Shown one piece after another: positions 44,844-54,757 of a stretch of DNA of 64,000 nucleotides (position 1 is its first letter; each line of letters starts with the position of its first letter). The position numbers were made by a program, and so were the translations under genes. Under the pieces are notes generated by a model that ran no database searches, was not told the origin of the DNA, and was given only the letters and a program-made list of their open reading frames with translations. Source of the DNA: Gammaproteobacteria bacterium (GTDB lineage Bacteria > Pseudomonadota > Gammaproteobacteria > Burkholderiales > Rhodocyclaceae); NCBI GenBank assembly GCA_018819515.1, contig JAHJPX010000009.1, forward strand, positions 1 to 64,000, written 5' to 3'.

Positions 44844-45295
44844 GATTTGCCGCGATTCTGGCTGCGGCGCTGGCGCTGTGTGCCTGCGGCAGTTCGTCGG
44901 TGAGAACGATCCCGAGCAGCGGTTCGTTGATTCCGGACTACACGCTCAAGATGTCGCCTACGATCAGTATCGCGCTGGAAAAGATTGTTTACTGGGGCGC
45001 GCTGGCGGGCGTTGCCTACATGGTGCTGGATCCGCTTTCGCCGAACTGGGAGATCGAAGAAGCTCCCCTTGGCGAGAATCACATTCACTTCTCGCTACGC
45101 ATGAAACGCTACTACGTCGGAGGCGCGGGCGAGGCCCAGGCTCTGTTTCATCGCCGCGCCAAGGAACTCACGCGCTTGAACGGCTTCGACGGCTATCAGG
45201 TTGTCGAATACCAGGAAAGTCTGGATTCTTCGGTGATCGGTTCGCAGCGCACCGCAACCGGTGTCGTGAAACTGACCCGAAAGACGTCCGGTTAA
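44840..45295 (+). CDS. Small lipoprotein of unknown function, coupled to flgL
   Basis: 151 aa. Lipoprotein signal MRFAAILAAALALCAC with the lipobox LCAC (cysteine about 16), a short hydrophobic stretch about 50-65 (IVYWGALAGVAYMVLDPL), then a soluble domain rich in charged residues. I do not recognise the family. It is translationally coupled to flgL (ATGA overlap), and its stop overlaps the convergent fliR stop by 4 bases. Its position suggests a late flagellar or envelope role expressed with the hook-associated proteins, but there is no direct evidence. Confidence 0.8.
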   Translation: MRFAAILAAALALCACGSSSVRTIPSSGSLIPDYTLKMSPTISIALEKIVYWGALAGVAYMVLDPLSPNWEIEEAPLGENHIHFSLRMKRYYVGGAGEAQALFHRRAKELTRLNGFDGYQVVEYQESLDSSVIGSQRTATGVVKLTRKTSG

Positions 45296-46077
45296 CCTCC
45301 TGTTACCCGGATGATGTTGCGCAGGGCGAGAAAGCCCTGGTCGAACAGGCGCTCCATCGCGGTACCGACATAGGGCAGCGAAATCGTCAGCACCGCAAAT
45401 CCCGAGAAAATGGTCACGGGAAAGCCGACCGCGAAGAGGTTCAGTTGCGGGGCCACCCGCGCCAGCACCCCCATGGCGATGTTGGCGATCAGTAGCGCCG
45501 AGACGACAGGCAATGCCAGCAGTACGCCAGTGGAGAACATCACGGCGGCCCAGGATACGATTGCCGCGTAGCCGGTACTAGGTAGCGGCGAGATGCCAAT
45601 CGGCAGCAATTTGAAACTCTCGGCCAACACCGAGAGCGTCAGTAGATGGCCGTTCATGGCCAAGAAGATCAATGTCGTCATCAGTCCCAGAAGCTCGGCC
45701 AGAACTGGCGTTTGCCCAGTGCTCTGGGGATCGTAGAAAAGCGCAAACGACAAACCCATCTGCAGGCCGATCATTTCACCGGCGACATCCACTGTTGAGA
45801 AGACAATGCGAAGGGTGAGCCCCATCAGAATGCCGAGCAGCATCTGCTGGGCAATGATCAGGATGCCGGTCCAGGATCCCGGAGAGATGGTCGGTACCGT
45901 CGGCAGTCCGGGTATTAGCGCAAATGTTATGACCAGGCCCAGGACAAGTCGGACTCGGCGCGGCACTGCGGCGCTTCCGAATACCGGCACGATGGCGAAC
46001 AAGCCAAGCACCCGGGCCAGCGGAAACGCAAGCATGGCAAGCCAAGCGTCCAGTTGGACCGATGTTACCGAGATCAT
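45292..46077 (-). CDS. fliR: Flagellar export gate protein FliR
   Basis: 261 aa, multi-pass membrane protein (ARVLGLFAIVPVFGSAAVPRRVRLVLGLVI; GMSFALFYDPQST-like loop). Part of the FliPQR export channel. Directly abuts fliQ. Last gene of the large minus-strand fli operon. Confidence 0.95.
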   Translation of the reverse strand: MISVTSVQLDAWLAMLAFPLARVLGLFAIVPVFGSAAVPRRVRLVLGLVITFALIPGLPTVPTISPGSWTGILIIAQQMLLGILMGLTLRIVFSTVDVAGEMIGLQMGLSFALFYDPQSTGQTPVLAELLGLMTTLIFLAMNGHLLTLSVLAESFKLLPIGISPLPSTGYAAIVSWAAVMFSTGVLLALPVVSALLIANIAMGVLARVAPQLNLFAVGFPVTIFSGFAVLTISLPYVGTAMERLFDQGFLALRNIIRVTGG

Positions 46078-46346
46078 TAGCCGATCATTGAGGGAATGGA
46101 CTCGTAGAGCTGCCGGATGTACGTCGTCATTACGGTGAGCATCCAGGGGCCGGCCAGGATCATGGCCAGAAAGATGGCAATCAGTTTCGGCACAAACGAC
46201 AGCGTTGCTTCGTTGATCTGCGTCGCCGCCTGGAAGATGCTGACGATGAGGCCGGTGGCAAGGGCCGCGATGAACAGCGGCGCCGACACCATCAGGGCCA
46301 CCTCCAATGCCTGCCTGCCGAGTTCGACGACGGTGGTCGGGGTCAT
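46077..46346 (-). CDS. fliQ: Flagellar export gate protein FliQ
   Basis: 89 aa, two membrane helices (ALMVSAPLFIAALATGLIVSIFQAATQINE; FVPKLIAIFLAMILAGPWML). FliPQR export channel subunit. Shares its last base with the first of fliR and lies 10 bp after fliP. Confidence 0.95.
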   Translation of the reverse strand: MTPTTVVELGRQALEVALMVSAPLFIAALATGLIVSIFQAATQINEATLSFVPKLIAIFLAMILAGPWMLTVMTTYIRQLYESIPSMIG

Positions 46347-46356
46347 GGCGTGCGCC

Positions 46357-47094
46357 CTATCCGAAGCTGGCGACCAGCGAGGAGACGACGAGATTCCAGC
46401 CGTCGACGAGCACGAACAGCATGATCTTGAACGGCAGGGACACCATGACCGGCGACATCATCATCATGCCCATGGACATCAGCACGGAGGCGACCACCAT
46501 GTCGATGATTAGAAAGGGAATGTAGATCATGAAGCCGATCTGGAATGCCGTCTTCAGTTCCGATGTGACGAAGGCGGGGATCAGCACCCGCATCGGCACG
46601 TCGTCGGTGGTTGCCGGCTTGGGCTGGTTGGATATCTTGGTGAATAAGGCGAGGTCTCCATCGCGCACTTGCCTGAGCATGAAGCCGCGCAATGGAATGG
46701 CCCCCCGGTCGAGCGCCTGCGTGAAGGTGATCTTGTTTTCGGAAAGCGGCAGGTAGGCCTCCGCGTATATCTTGTCGCCAACGGGCGCCATGACAAAGAG
46801 GGTCAGGAACAGGGCAAGGCCCACCAGTACCTGGTTCGGTGGCGTCGATTGGGTACCAAGCGCGTGACGCAGGAGCGAGAAGACGATAATGATGCGCGTG
46901 AAGCTCGTCATCATCAGGGCCACGGCCGGCAGGAAGCTCAGGCTTGTCAGCAGCAGCAGGGTCTGGATGGACATTGACCACTGGGTGCCACCACCCGGGG
47001 CGGGTGCGCTGGTGACCGTCGGCATCGCCTGCGCGGCGGCTAGCGCGGGCAGCAGGAGCAGGGCGGCAGCCGCGAGCAGCCGGCTAGCGCGCAT
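46357..47094 (-). CDS. fliP: Flagellar export gate protein FliP
   Basis: 245 aa. Cleavable signal peptide about 1-21 ([18 protein letters not shown]), then the conserved [38 protein letters not shown] and [21 protein letters not shown]. Forms the pentameric core of the export gate. Start overlaps fliO by 11 bp. Confidence 0.96.
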   Translation of the reverse strand: MRASRLLAAAALLLLPALAAAQAMPTVTSAPAPGGGTQWSMSIQTLLLLTSLSFLPAVALMMTSFTRIIIVFSLLRHALGTQSTPPNQVLVGLALFLTLFVMAPVGDKIYAEAYLPLSENKITFTQALDRGAIPLRGFMLRQVRDGDLALFTKISNQPKPATTDDVPMRVLIPAFVTSELKTAFQIGFMIYIPFLIIDMVVASVLMSMGMMMMSPVMVSLPFKIMLFVLVDGWNLVVSSLVASFG

Positions 47095-47509
47095 GGGGGC
47101 GGCCCAGCAGGCGACGCAACCAGACCGGCAGGTCGTCGGCCGGTGGCGGGTCCGGTTGGGCAGGCGGGGTGACGCGCGGAATCTCGGCCAGGGCGCTGAC
47201 TTGTCCCGGCGCGACGCCGAGCACCATCCAGGTGCCGCCGACCTCCAGGATTACGACACGTTCGCGTGGCCCCACGGCGGTGCCGGCGACGACGCGGATC
47301 AGGCCGGCCGCTTCGCCGCGCGGCGCCGACAGGCGTTTGAGCAACCACAAGCTGGCGAACAGCATGGCGATGACCACCGCGAGGCCGAGCACCAGTTGCA
47401 CGACGCTGCCGCCAAGGTCGGTTGCAGTAGCGGTTGTTTGGGCGCGAGCGACGGCCGGCGCCAGGATGACCGAGGCGATGAACAGGCGGGAAGGGATTAC
47501 GGATGCCAT
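47084..47509 (-). CDS. fliO: Flagellar export accessory protein FliO
   Basis: 141 aa. N-terminal signal/membrane region, one clear membrane helix about 30-50 ([25 protein letters not shown]) and a small cytoplasmic domain ([35 protein letters not shown]). Assists FliP assembly. Separated from fliN by 124 bp that contain a REP-like copy. Confidence 0.9.
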   Translation of the reverse strand: MASVIPSRLFIASVILAPAVARAQTTATATDLGGSVVQLVLGLAVVIAMLFASLWLLKRLSAPRGEAAGLIRVVAGTAVGPRERVVILEVGGTWMVLGVAPGQVSALAEIPRVTPPAQPDPPPADDLPVWLRRLLGRPHAR

Positions 47510-47596
47510 TGCCGCATTAGCATACGGACGCGGCCGTGCGGGAAAACGGCGAAGCAGAGGGAGAAAGCCACGGCAATCTCCCGTGCTGAGTCCGGG

Positions 47597-47622
47597 AAAA
47601 GTCAGTCGTGGCGGTACGCCAC
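47597..47622 (-). repeat. REP-like element copy 8
   Basis: AAAAGTCAGTC followed by the hairpin GTGGCG-GTA-CGCCAC. Lies in the 124-bp gap between fliN and fliO, inside the fli operon. Confidence 0.75.
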
Positions 47623-47633
47623 CTGAAGAGGGA

Positions 47634-48050
47634 TTAGTGGTTGAGCTTGTGCATCCGTTCCTGGGGTGTGACGATATCCGTGAGGCGGATGCCGAACTTG
47701 TCGTTCACGACGACTACTTCGCCCTGAGCGATCAGGGTTCCGTTGATAAGTACATCCATCGGTTCCCCGGCGAGCCCATCGAGTTCGACAACCGACCCAT
47801 GAGCCAATTGCAGAAGATTGCGGATCGAGATCTTGGTCCGCCCCAGTTCGACCGTCAGCCGAACCGGAATGTCCATGATCATATCGAACCCTTGCGGAGC
47901 GACGGCCGCTTGCTTCGCGCCACCCAGCTGCTCGAAGATCTGTGCCGGCGCGGCGGTATTTCCGGCTGGCGCTTCGGATACCGCCTGCTCATTCATCGCG
48001 GCGGCCCAGTCGTCTTCCGAGACCTGGGTTTCGTCGGCTTTATCATTCAT
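47634..48050 (-). CDS. fliN: Flagellar motor switch protein FliN
   Basis: 138 aa. C-terminal SpoA domain (MDIPVRLTVELGRTKISIRNLLQLAHGSVVELDGLAGEPMDVLINGTLIAQGEVVVVNDKFGIRLTDI), preceded by a ~50-residue acidic/Ala-rich N terminus. C-ring subunit. 11 bp after fliM. Confidence 0.96.
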   Translation of the reverse strand: MNDKADETQVSEDDWAAAMNEQAVSEAPAGNTAAPAQIFEQLGGAKQAAVAPQGFDMIMDIPVRLTVELGRTKISIRNLLQLAHGSVVELDGLAGEPMDVLINGTLIAQGEVVVVNDKFGIRLTDIVTPQERMHKLNH

Positions 48051-48061
48051 CGCATTCGCTC

Positions 48062-49045
48062 CTAAACGTGTTCCATGTCATCCTGCGCCAGGAAACGCTC
48101 CACCCTCAGGGCATACTGACCATCGCGAATACCGTAGCCACAGTCCATAACGGGAATTCCGTCGACCAGCGTCTGAATATGCTTGTCTATGTGGAGCGGT
48201 ATCACGTCACCGACCTTGAGACTGGCAATTTCGCTTACCGGGATTTCGCACGAAGCCAAGGGTGCCACCAGTTCCACTTCGGCAAGTTGTAGCTGCTTTG
48301 CCAAGGTGCTCGTCCAGCGCTTGTCGGAGCCGGCCTGCTCGCTGTGCATGGTGCTGTACAAGATATCCCGGATGGGTTCGATCATCGAGTAGGGAACGCA
48401 GAAGTGCATTTCCGAGGTATTCCCGCCGAGTTCGATGGTGAAGGTGATCGCCACGACGATTTCCGAGGGAGTAGCGATGTTGGCGAACTGGGTGTTCATT
48501 TCAGATCTGACATATTCGAACTTGATCTCGAATACCGGCTTCCAGGCTTTTTCGTACTCGGCAAAAAACACATTCAGCAGACCCTGGATGATCCGCTGCT
48601 CCGTCGGCGTGAAGTCGCGTCCCTCAACCCGCGTGTGAAATCGCCCATCGCCACCGAACATGCTGTCGACGACCAGAAAGACAAGATTGGGATCGAGAAC
48701 CATCAAGGCGGTTCCGCGTAGCGGTTTGATCGTGACGAGGTTCAGGTTGGTCGGTACTACCAGATTGCGAATGAATTCGCTGTACTTCTGGACCTTGATC
48801 GGCCCGACCGATATTTCGGTGCCTTTGTGAATGTAGTTGAATAGACCGATGCGCAACAAACGGGAAAATCTCTCGTTGATAAGCTCCAGCGTCGGCATAC
48901 GGCCACGAACGATTCGTTCCTGCCGGCCGAGATCGTACGTCTGAACGCCGCCGGGTGTCTCCTCGGCAGCGTTCTCCTCGCTTTCCCCGCTGACTCCCTT
49001 CAGCAGGGCGTCGACTTCTTCCTGAGAGAGAAAGTCCTGGCTCAT
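48062..49045 (-). CDS. fliM: Flagellar motor switch protein FliM
   Basis: 327 aa. N-terminal CheY-P-binding peptide SQDFLSQEEVDALLKGV, middle CheC-like domain (GKTEIS.. PxLEL; FSRLLRIGLFNYIHKGTEISVG) and C-terminal SpoA domain. Receives CheY-P from the chemotaxis pathway encoded at 21607. Confidence 0.96.
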   Translation of the reverse strand: MSQDFLSQEEVDALLKGVSGESEENAAEETPGGVQTYDLGRQERIVRGRMPTLELINERFSRLLRIGLFNYIHKGTEISVGPIKVQKYSEFIRNLVVPTNLNLVTIKPLRGTALMVLDPNLVFLVVDSMFGGDGRFHTRVEGRDFTPTEQRIIQGLLNVFFAEYEKAWKPVFEIKFEYVRSEMNTQFANIATPSEIVVAITFTIELGGNTSEMHFCVPYSMIEPIRDILYSTMHSEQAGSDKRWTSTLAKQLQLAEVELVAPLASCEIPVSEIASLKVGDVIPLHIDKHIQTLVDGIPVMDCGYGIRDGQYALRVERFLAQDDMEHV

Positions 49046-49052
49046 CTGGGGG

Positions 49053-49637
49053 CTACTGGATGATGAACGAAGTGAACAAGACCGCTTGGACGGGGTCGTC
49101 CGGCCCGGCCTGGTCGCCCGGCGTCTCTTGCCCGTGGCGCCTTCTCCCCGGCGTTGGCGGGTCTACGATCTCATTGATGGTGGCGCGCATTTCGTTGGCG
49201 AGCTGTTGCACTCCCTGCGGCGTCGAGATGTCGGAAACCGCCTTTCCGGACAGAATCAACAGCAACTTGTGCCTGATTTCCGGCATGTATTGTTTGATCT
49301 TTTCTCCCAAGTGTTCGTCGAGGACGCGCAATTCCGGGACCGCCTGCAGATATGCCTCCTGCTGTTCGACTTGGAGTTTTACCGTGAACGCATCGAGCTT
49401 GACGAATACGGGAGGCGCATCATCGCTATGTGCCTCCGTTGGGCGCTCGATTTTCGCCGGGATCTCGTCACCTTCTTCATCGCCTTCCGCAGCCGGTTGC
49501 TGCATGAGAAAGAACGCGCCGACACCACCTATCAAAGCCAGCAGCACAACGGTGATGATCACTATGAGAAGCAGCTTTTTGCTTTTCTTGGGCGGTTGTT
49601 CAACATCTCCGCCTTCAGGCTTTCTGGCTTCCGCCAT
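49053..49637 (-). CDS. fliL: Flagellar basal-body protein FliL
   Basis: 194 aa. Single N-terminal membrane helix about 22-44 (KLLLIVIITVVLLALIGGVGAFFLM), acidic linker, periplasmic domain ending in the family's usual FTSFIIQ. A Pro/Gly/Arg insertion (PPTPGRRRHGQETPGDQAGP) precedes the C-terminal strand. Links stators to the rotor. Follows fliK by 38 bp. Confidence 0.93.
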   Translation of the reverse strand: MAEARKPEGGDVEQPPKKSKKLLLIVIITVVLLALIGGVGAFFLMQQPAAEGDEEGDEIPAKIERPTEAHSDDAPPVFVKLDAFTVKLQVEQQEAYLQAVPELRVLDEHLGEKIKQYMPEIRHKLLLILSGKAVSDISTPQGVQQLANEMRATINEIVDPPTPGRRRHGQETPGDQAGPDDPVQAVLFTSFIIQ

Positions 49638-49675
49638 GCATCATCTCCCCAGCAGTGTTGTCCGGTCCATCTTCG

Positions 49676-51172
49676 TCAGGCGTAGGTGTCGATCAGCTTG
49701 TTCGACAGCCCGCGTAGTGGAGTATTGTCATGCCTGAACGTTGCATCTTGCAAGCTTCCATCGGCCTTTACGTCGTTGGATGGGCCGCCAGGCACTTTTT
49801 CGCTGTATTGGGGATTCTTGGCAGATTGGTTTTGTGATTCGGCGCCGATATGAGTCTGACCAAGCGCGATGCCGGCATCTGCCAGGATTTCCCTCAATCT
49901 GGGCATGGCGTTTTCGAGCGCATCCCTGACTGTTGGGTTTGCGGCGATGAAGCTGGCAGTTGCCTCATCCCCTTTCATCGAGATGGAGACCTCGATGCGA
50001 CCGAGCTGGGGTGGGTTCAGTATCAGATCTGCGCGATCATGGCGGGAACCGTGCATGACGATCAGGCTGTTGCCGATGGCGGATTCCCAATGAGCGCTTC
50101 CGGCTGGCACGGAGATCGAAAATTCTCCGACAGGACGATTGATCTGCGTTGTCGCCGTGCCCGGGAAGGACGAGATTGCCATGGCAACAGACTCGGTGCT
50201 TACTGAAATTCCCGCTTTTGCCCCGCCCGTAACGGCTCCGTCGGCATTCTTGACGGCGAGAACTGCTTCCGGACGGGCAATGGGCGCTTCCGTTACGGCA
50301 AGTTTTGCCGGTACGGCATTGGTATTTGACAGAACCTGGCCGGACCTCTCGCGAGCAAGTGCATCCTCGCGCGCGTCGACGACGGACCGAGACAGGGCAT
50401 TGTTCTCGGCACCGGTTTCGGAATCAACTTTCGTTGGTGATGCCGAAAAAGCGGTCGCAAGGGCTGTTTTGCTGCTTGTACTGCCGATACCGGCTTCTTG
50501 AGTGGTCGATCTTGTGTCAGAGCCACGTCCGACCGAGATCGTAGTGGCCGGGATTGCAGTGGCCGGGACTGCTGTGGCTGGAACCGCTGTGGCCGCGATC
50601 GTTGAGGGTGGAATTGCGGCAGCCGCGATCGTTGCGGCCGCGATCAGTTTGCCGGAAGCGTCGGGAAGTGCCTCGTCGGAGATTCCTTGCAGGCTTTCAT
50701 CTTTTGGGTCGCCCTGATCAGCTGCGGAAAACTCAAGCGTAGCCGTGTTTCGGATATCGGCCAGAGGAACTAATGATGCCACTTCCCCGTTTGTGTTGGC
50801 GCTATCCAAGACGTCTGTCGCGCTGGATGCCGAAGCGCTCCGGCTCGGGTTGCCGTTTGCCAATTCTGTGATATCGACACTCTGTTCGGCAAGGAATGCG
50901 GAAAACAGGCGCTCCGCCTCGCCACTCTCCGCGACGGTACTCACTTCCTTGCGCGCCGTGGAATTTGCCGTGGCTACTGGATTCCTGGCGTTGGACGTTG
51001 AAGCGTTCCGGCGTGAGTGGTTGTTTGTCGATTTTGTGGTATCGCCGCTCTGTTCGGCGAGGACCACGGCAAACGGGCGTTCCGCCCCGCTACTATCGGA
51101 CGCGGAGCTTGCCTCCTTGTGCGTCGATGAATTTGCCGTGGCCAAAGGATTTGCGGCAGTTATTGCAGGCAT
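49676..51172 (-). CDS. fliK: Flagellar hook-length control protein FliK (repeat-rich)
   Basis: 498 aa from ATG 51172; a TTG at 51184 with GAGGGA 8 bp upstream would add four residues but lies only 12 bp from the predicted sigma-54 start. The C-terminal export-switch domain about 385-470 is recognisable (HGSRHDRADLILNPPQLGRIEVSISMKGDEATASFIAANPTVRDALENAMPRLREIL). The N-terminal ruler region is low complexity and contains a ~56-aa tandem duplication and short ATAVP repeats near 195-215. Terminates hook growth with FlhB. Confidence 0.92.
   Translation of the reverse strand: MPAITAANPLATANSSTHKEASSASDSSGAERPFAVVLAEQSGDTTKSTNNHSRRNASTSNARNPVATANSTARKEVSTVAESGEAERLFSAFLAEQSVDITELANGNPSRSASASSATDVLDSANTNGEVASLVPLADIRNTATLEFSAADQGDPKDESLQGISDEALPDASGKLIAAATIAAAAIPPSTIAATAVPATAVPATAIPATTISVGRGSDTRSTTQEAGIGSTSSKTALATAFSASPTKVDSETGAENNALSRSVVDAREDALARERSGQVLSNTNAVPAKLAVTEAPIARPEAVLAVKNADGAVTGGAKAGISVSTESVAMAISSFPGTATTQINRPVGEFSISVPAGSAHWESAIGNSLIVMHGSRHDRADLILNPPQLGRIEVSISMKGDEATASFIAANPTVRDALENAMPRLREILADAGIALGQTHIGAESQNQSAKNPQYSEKVPGGPSNDVKADGSLQDATFRHDNTPLRGLSNKLIDTYA
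50816..51151 (-). repeat. 56-residue tandem duplication in FliK
   Basis: Two consecutive 56-codon units, beginning NPLATANS and NPVATANS, align throughout (for example AERPFAVVLAEQS against AERLFSAFLAEQS). They lie in the ruler part of FliK, so copy number could affect hook length. Confidence 0.75.
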
Positions 51173-51206
51173 TCGATACCCCAATGAGCGATTCCCTCAT
51201 GGGGAA

Positions 51207-51222
51207 TGCAATTGGCGTGCCA
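51207..51222 (-). promoter_or_regulatory. Sigma-54 promoter of fliK
   Basis: On the minus strand TGGCACGCCAATTGCA matches TGGCACG-N4-TTGCA perfectly. Predicted start near 51196, between fliJ and fliK, so fliKLMNOPQR forms its own unit. A degenerate CGGCAG-TTA-TTGCAG box lies at 51154-51168, about 35 bp downstream of the start. Confidence 0.82.
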
Positions 51223-51242
51223 CGTTGTTGTGGGAGATGGGG

Positions 51243-51701
51243 TCATTGCTCGCCATCTTCCTGGGCGCCACGTGAATGCGAACGGCTGGCATGTTCATCC
51301 AGATTTCGCTGTTCCTGACGTGTTTCTACAGTCGCAACACGCGATTGATGGCGCTGAGCCAATGTATCGAACGCTTTGACACGGCCACGCTTATCAAGCC
51401 ATTCCTGCTGTCCAGCGGCTGTTTGTTGATGCGATTGCGCGACGAGTTCCCGCGCTTGGCGGATCGCCACATCAAGACGGTCAAGAAATGACTGATAGTT
51501 GTGCCACTGGTTTCGTGTCAGCCCGTCGCGAGCGGCGGCGATGAAACGCTCATGGTATTCGTCGCGATACTGGGCTAGCAGCTCCAGGCGCTGGGCGGCT
51601 TGTTGTTCGCCAGAAATGAGCTCGCCGAGCCGGCGTGTCGCTTCCTCCAGTCTAATCTGGGAAAGATCGAGAATCGATTGCAAGGGAAAAGCTTTTGTCA
51701 C
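51243..51701 (-). CDS. fliJ: Flagellar export protein FliJ
   Basis: 152 aa from GTG 51701 (TKAFPLQSILDLSQIRLEEATRRLGEL), preceded by GGAA; a TTG at 51713 would add four residues but has no ribosome site. Predicted long coiled coil throughout (ARDGLTRNQWHNYQSFLDRLDVAIRQARELV). Stalk-like component of the FliHIJ export ATPase. A weakly conserved family, supported by position after fliI. Confidence 0.9.
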   Translation of the reverse strand: MTKAFPLQSILDLSQIRLEEATRRLGELISGEQQAAQRLELLAQYRDEYHERFIAAARDGLTRNQWHNYQSFLDRLDVAIRQARELVAQSHQQTAAGQQEWLDKRGRVKAFDTLAQRHQSRVATVETRQEQRNLDEHASRSHSRGAQEDGEQ

Positions 51702-51756
51702 CGGGATTTCCAAATGTAGGTACTGTCACAGATCGCGAACCTGCTCTGATATTAGC

Positions 51757-53151
51757 CTAGCTGAACAGCGACACCAAAGCAGCGACGCTGTCATTGCTAT
51801 TGGCGCGTACTGCGATGTCCTGCTGCAAAAAGCTCTCCATGCGCGGGTAGAGCGCGATTGCCTGATCGAGTAGCGGGTCCGAGCCCGGAGCGTAAGCGCC
51901 AACGGCAAGTAGATCGCGGGCACGCTGGTATCGCGAGTAGAGCTGCTTGAATCGACGAACCAGGTCCAGTTGACTTGGTTCGATCAGACTCGTCATGACG
52001 CGGGATATCGACTGCTCGATATCCACGGCGGGATAGTGGCCGGCATCTGACAACTGGCGCGACAGGACGATGTGTCCGTCGAGAATCGCCCGGGCTGCGT
52101 CGGCAATCGGATCCTGCGGGTCATCGCCCTCGGTGAGGACCGTGTAAAAAGCCGTAATCGATCCGCCACCCTCCAGGCCGTTGCCCGCGCGTTCCACGAG
52201 TTGAGGCAGCCTGGCAAACACGGAGGGAGGATAACCTCGAGTGACGGGGGGTTCGCCGACAGCCAGCGCGATTTCCCGCTGCGCCATCGCGAATCGGGTC
52301 AAGGAATCCATTATCAACAGGACATGGCGTCCCTGATCCCGGAAGTGTTCGGCGATCGACGTTGCGTATGAAGCTCCCTGCAGGCGCATCAGCGGACTGA
52401 CGTCGGCAGGACAGGCGACGACCACAGAACGGCTCAGCCCTTCGTCCCCGAGGTTCTGCTCAATGAATTCCTTTACTTCGCGGCCGCGTTCGCCGATCAG
52501 TCCGACGACGATTACCTCGGCGGCCGTATAGCGCGCCATCATGCCCAGCAACACACTCTTTCCCACCCCGGAACCGGCGAATAGGCCGAGGCGCTGTCCT
52601 CGGCCGACCGTCAGAAGCGCATTTATCGTACGTATGCCAACATCCAGATTTTGGCTGATTGATGCTCGGTGTAGCGGATTGAAGGGGCGGCTGATCAGGG
52701 ATCTCGCAGGTTTGGCATCCAACTGCCCAAATTTGTCTAGCGGCCGGCCATTCCCGTCGATCACTCGCCCAAGCAGTTGATCGCCTACCGGCAGGTGTTT
52801 TGCGCGGTCAAAAGCCCGTCGAAAGGGTTGGCTCGATAGACCGATTCTTGGCGGGGGAGGCGGTATTTCCAGCGGAATGACATTGGACCCCGGAGCCAGT
52901 CCATAGACATCCTCGGTCGGCATCAGGTAAAGCCTCTCGCCGGCGAATCCAACCACCTCGGCCTCGACCATGCCGTCGTCGGGTACCTGAATTCGGCAAC
53001 TCGAACCAAGCGCCATCCTGAGCCCGGAAGCCTCCATCACCAAGCCGCTGATCCGGGTCAGTCGACCGCTGGACTGAAACGGTGCGATATCCCCCAATTG
53101 TTCCTTGCAGTCGGCAAGAAAGTTGCGCCAGTTCCGGCGATGGGGATTCAC
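51757..53151 (-). CDS. fliI: Flagellar export ATPase FliI
   Basis: 464 aa. F1-beta-like ATPase; Walker A GSGVGKS at 193-199, [36 protein letters not shown] (Walker B and family signature). Energises substrate unloading at the export gate. GTG start, overlapping the fliH stop as GTGA. Confidence 0.97.
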   Translation of the reverse strand: MNPHRRNWRNFLADCKEQLGDIAPFQSSGRLTRISGLVMEASGLRMALGSSCRIQVPDDGMVEAEVVGFAGERLYLMPTEDVYGLAPGSNVIPLEIPPPPPRIGLSSQPFRRAFDRAKHLPVGDQLLGRVIDGNGRPLDKFGQLDAKPARSLISRPFNPLHRASISQNLDVGIRTINALLTVGRGQRLGLFAGSGVGKSVLLGMMARYTAAEVIVVGLIGERGREVKEFIEQNLGDEGLSRSVVVACPADVSPLMRLQGASYATSIAEHFRDQGRHVLLIMDSLTRFAMAQREIALAVGEPPVTRGYPPSVFARLPQLVERAGNGLEGGGSITAFYTVLTEGDDPQDPIADAARAILDGHIVLSRQLSDAGHYPAVDIEQSISRVMTSLIEPSQLDLVRRFKQLYSRYQRARDLLAVGAYAPGSDPLLDQAIALYPRMESFLQQDIAVRANSNDSVAALVSLFS

Positions 53152-53756
53152 TGCTCGTCCTTGTCATGCCAAGCGCGCTCAATACCCAAACTTTCGACTA
53201 CCCTGCGCCAGCGCGTCGCGAGCGTCGCATCGATCTGGCTGCTACCCGACTCGAGCACGCAGTCGCCGGGAGCAAGGCGAGAATCTTCCAGCAGGCGATG
53301 TCCGGCGTGAGACAGCGCGTCGCCCATATACGAGCGTATCAGCGAGGCGTCGTCGGGATTCAGGAAGATGGTCGCATGCTGGTGCGGCAACTGCGCCAGC
53401 GCCTCCTGAACCACCTGGACAATGATGTCTGGACGTGCCGTGACTTCGCCCCGCACGACCTGCCGCGCGATCTCGGTAGCCAATGCCAGAAGTTCGTCGG
53501 CCACTTGCTGATCGAACTCGGACAGGGCTTCGTCAAGCTGCGCTGCAGCGCTGGACAGCCGCTTCGCTACCACCTGAGCCGCCGCTTGCCCAGACGCATA
53601 GCCGGCGTCATAGCCCTCCCGCCTGGCTTCGTCGCGTGTCTGAGCAAGTTCCTTTCCATCGACCACGGCAGAAGCGCCCTCTTCGTTGGAGGCCACCGGC
53701 GTCTCCGCGTCCAGGCTGGCGAGCTCCCAGCGCTCCCAAGCGGTCAGACCGTTCAT
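53148..53756 (-). CDS. fliH: Flagellar export ATPase regulator FliH
   Basis: 202 aa. N-terminal [14 protein letters not shown] motif (tryptophans that anchor to the C-ring/FlhA), a glycine-containing helix ([14 protein letters not shown]) and the C-terminal FliI-binding domain ([34 protein letters not shown]). Overlaps fliG (ATGA) and fliI. Confidence 0.94.
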   Translation of the reverse strand: MNGLTAWERWELASLDAETPVASNEEGASAVVDGKELAQTRDEARREGYDAGYASGQAAAQVVAKRLSSAAAQLDEALSEFDQQVADELLALATEIARQVVRGEVTARPDIIVQVVQEALAQLPHQHATIFLNPDDASLIRSYMGDALSHAGHRLLEDSRLAPGDCVLESGSSQIDATLATRWRRVVESLGIERAWHDKDEQ

Positions 53757-54757
53757 ATCATCTGGTCCTCACCACCCTTGCCGCCGAGAACTATCTGTCC
53801 CTCGTCAGCGAGTCGACGTGCAACTTTGAGAATTTCCTTCTGCTCGCCTTCGACTTCCGATACGCGTACCGGGCCCTTGGCCTCGAGATCCTCCTTTAGC
53901 ATTTCCGCCGCCCGCTGAGACATGTTCTTGAATATCTTGTCCCGTAGTTCCGGCGAGGCGCCCTTGAGCGCCAGTATCAGCGAATCCGACTGGATTTCAC
54001 GCAACAAGAGCTGGATGCCGCGATCGTCTACGTCGATCAGATTTTCGAATACGAACATCTCGTCGAGTATCTTCTGCGCCAGGTCAGGGTCGTATTCCCG
54101 AACATTGTCAACGATCGATGTTTCGGCTGCCTGTCCGACAAAGTTGAGAATTTCGGCGGCATGCCGAATCCCGCCCATTGCGGCTTTCTTGACATTGCCG
54201 GAAGCTCCCGCCAGCAATCGTTTGAGCGTATCGTTAAGTTCAAAAAGGGCGACTGGCTGGACGCCATCCAGCGTCGCAATACGAAGCAATACGTCGTTGC
54301 GCAAGCGTTCCGTGAACTGTTTCAGGATTTCGCCTGCGTGATCGAACTCGAGGTGTACCAGGATCGTCGCAATGATCTGCGGATGCTCGTTTTTGATCAA
54401 ATCCGCGACAGTGGGGGCGTCCATCCATTTCAGGCCTTCGATGCCCGCGGTGTCTCCACCCTGAAGAATGCGGGAAATCAGATTGGCGGCCTTGTCGTCG
54501 CCAAGTGCCTTGGTGAGCATGGATTTGATCTTCGTCTCATCCACGTCGAGAGGCGTACCGGCCGACGAACGATGTTCCAACTCGTCCAGAACGGCTTCAA
54601 CCTTGTCGCGTGGGACGGCCTTCATTTGGGCCATGGCATGCCCGAGTTTCTGGACCTCCCTTGGCCCCAAATGCCTTAGTACCTCTGCAGCCTCGTCTTC
54701 ACCCAAGGAAAGCAAAAGCATTGCACTCTTTTCCACGCCTTCATCTGGGTTCGCCAC
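53753..54757 (-). CDS. fliG: Flagellar motor switch protein FliG
   Basis: 334 aa, full length. N-terminal FliF-binding domain (KSAMLLLSLGEDEAAEVLRHLGPREVQKLGHAM), EHPQ motif in the middle domain (LIKNEHPQIIATILVHL), C-terminal torque helix (DDRGIQLLLREIQSDSLILALKGAS). GTG start overlapping the fliF stop by 17 bases. Confidence 0.97.
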   Translation of the reverse strand: MANPDEGVEKSAMLLLSLGEDEAAEVLRHLGPREVQKLGHAMAQMKAVPRDKVEAVLDELEHRSSAGTPLDVDETKIKSMLTKALGDDKAANLISRILQGGDTAGIEGLKWMDAPTVADLIKNEHPQIIATILVHLEFDHAGEILKQFTERLRNDVLLRIATLDGVQPVALFELNDTLKRLLAGASGNVKKAAMGGIRHAAEILNFVGQAAETSIVDNVREYDPDLAQKILDEMFVFENLIDVDDRGIQLLLREIQSDSLILALKGASPELRDKIFKNMSQRAAEMLKEDLEAKGPVRVSEVEGEQKEILKVARRLADEGQIVLGGKGGEDQMI

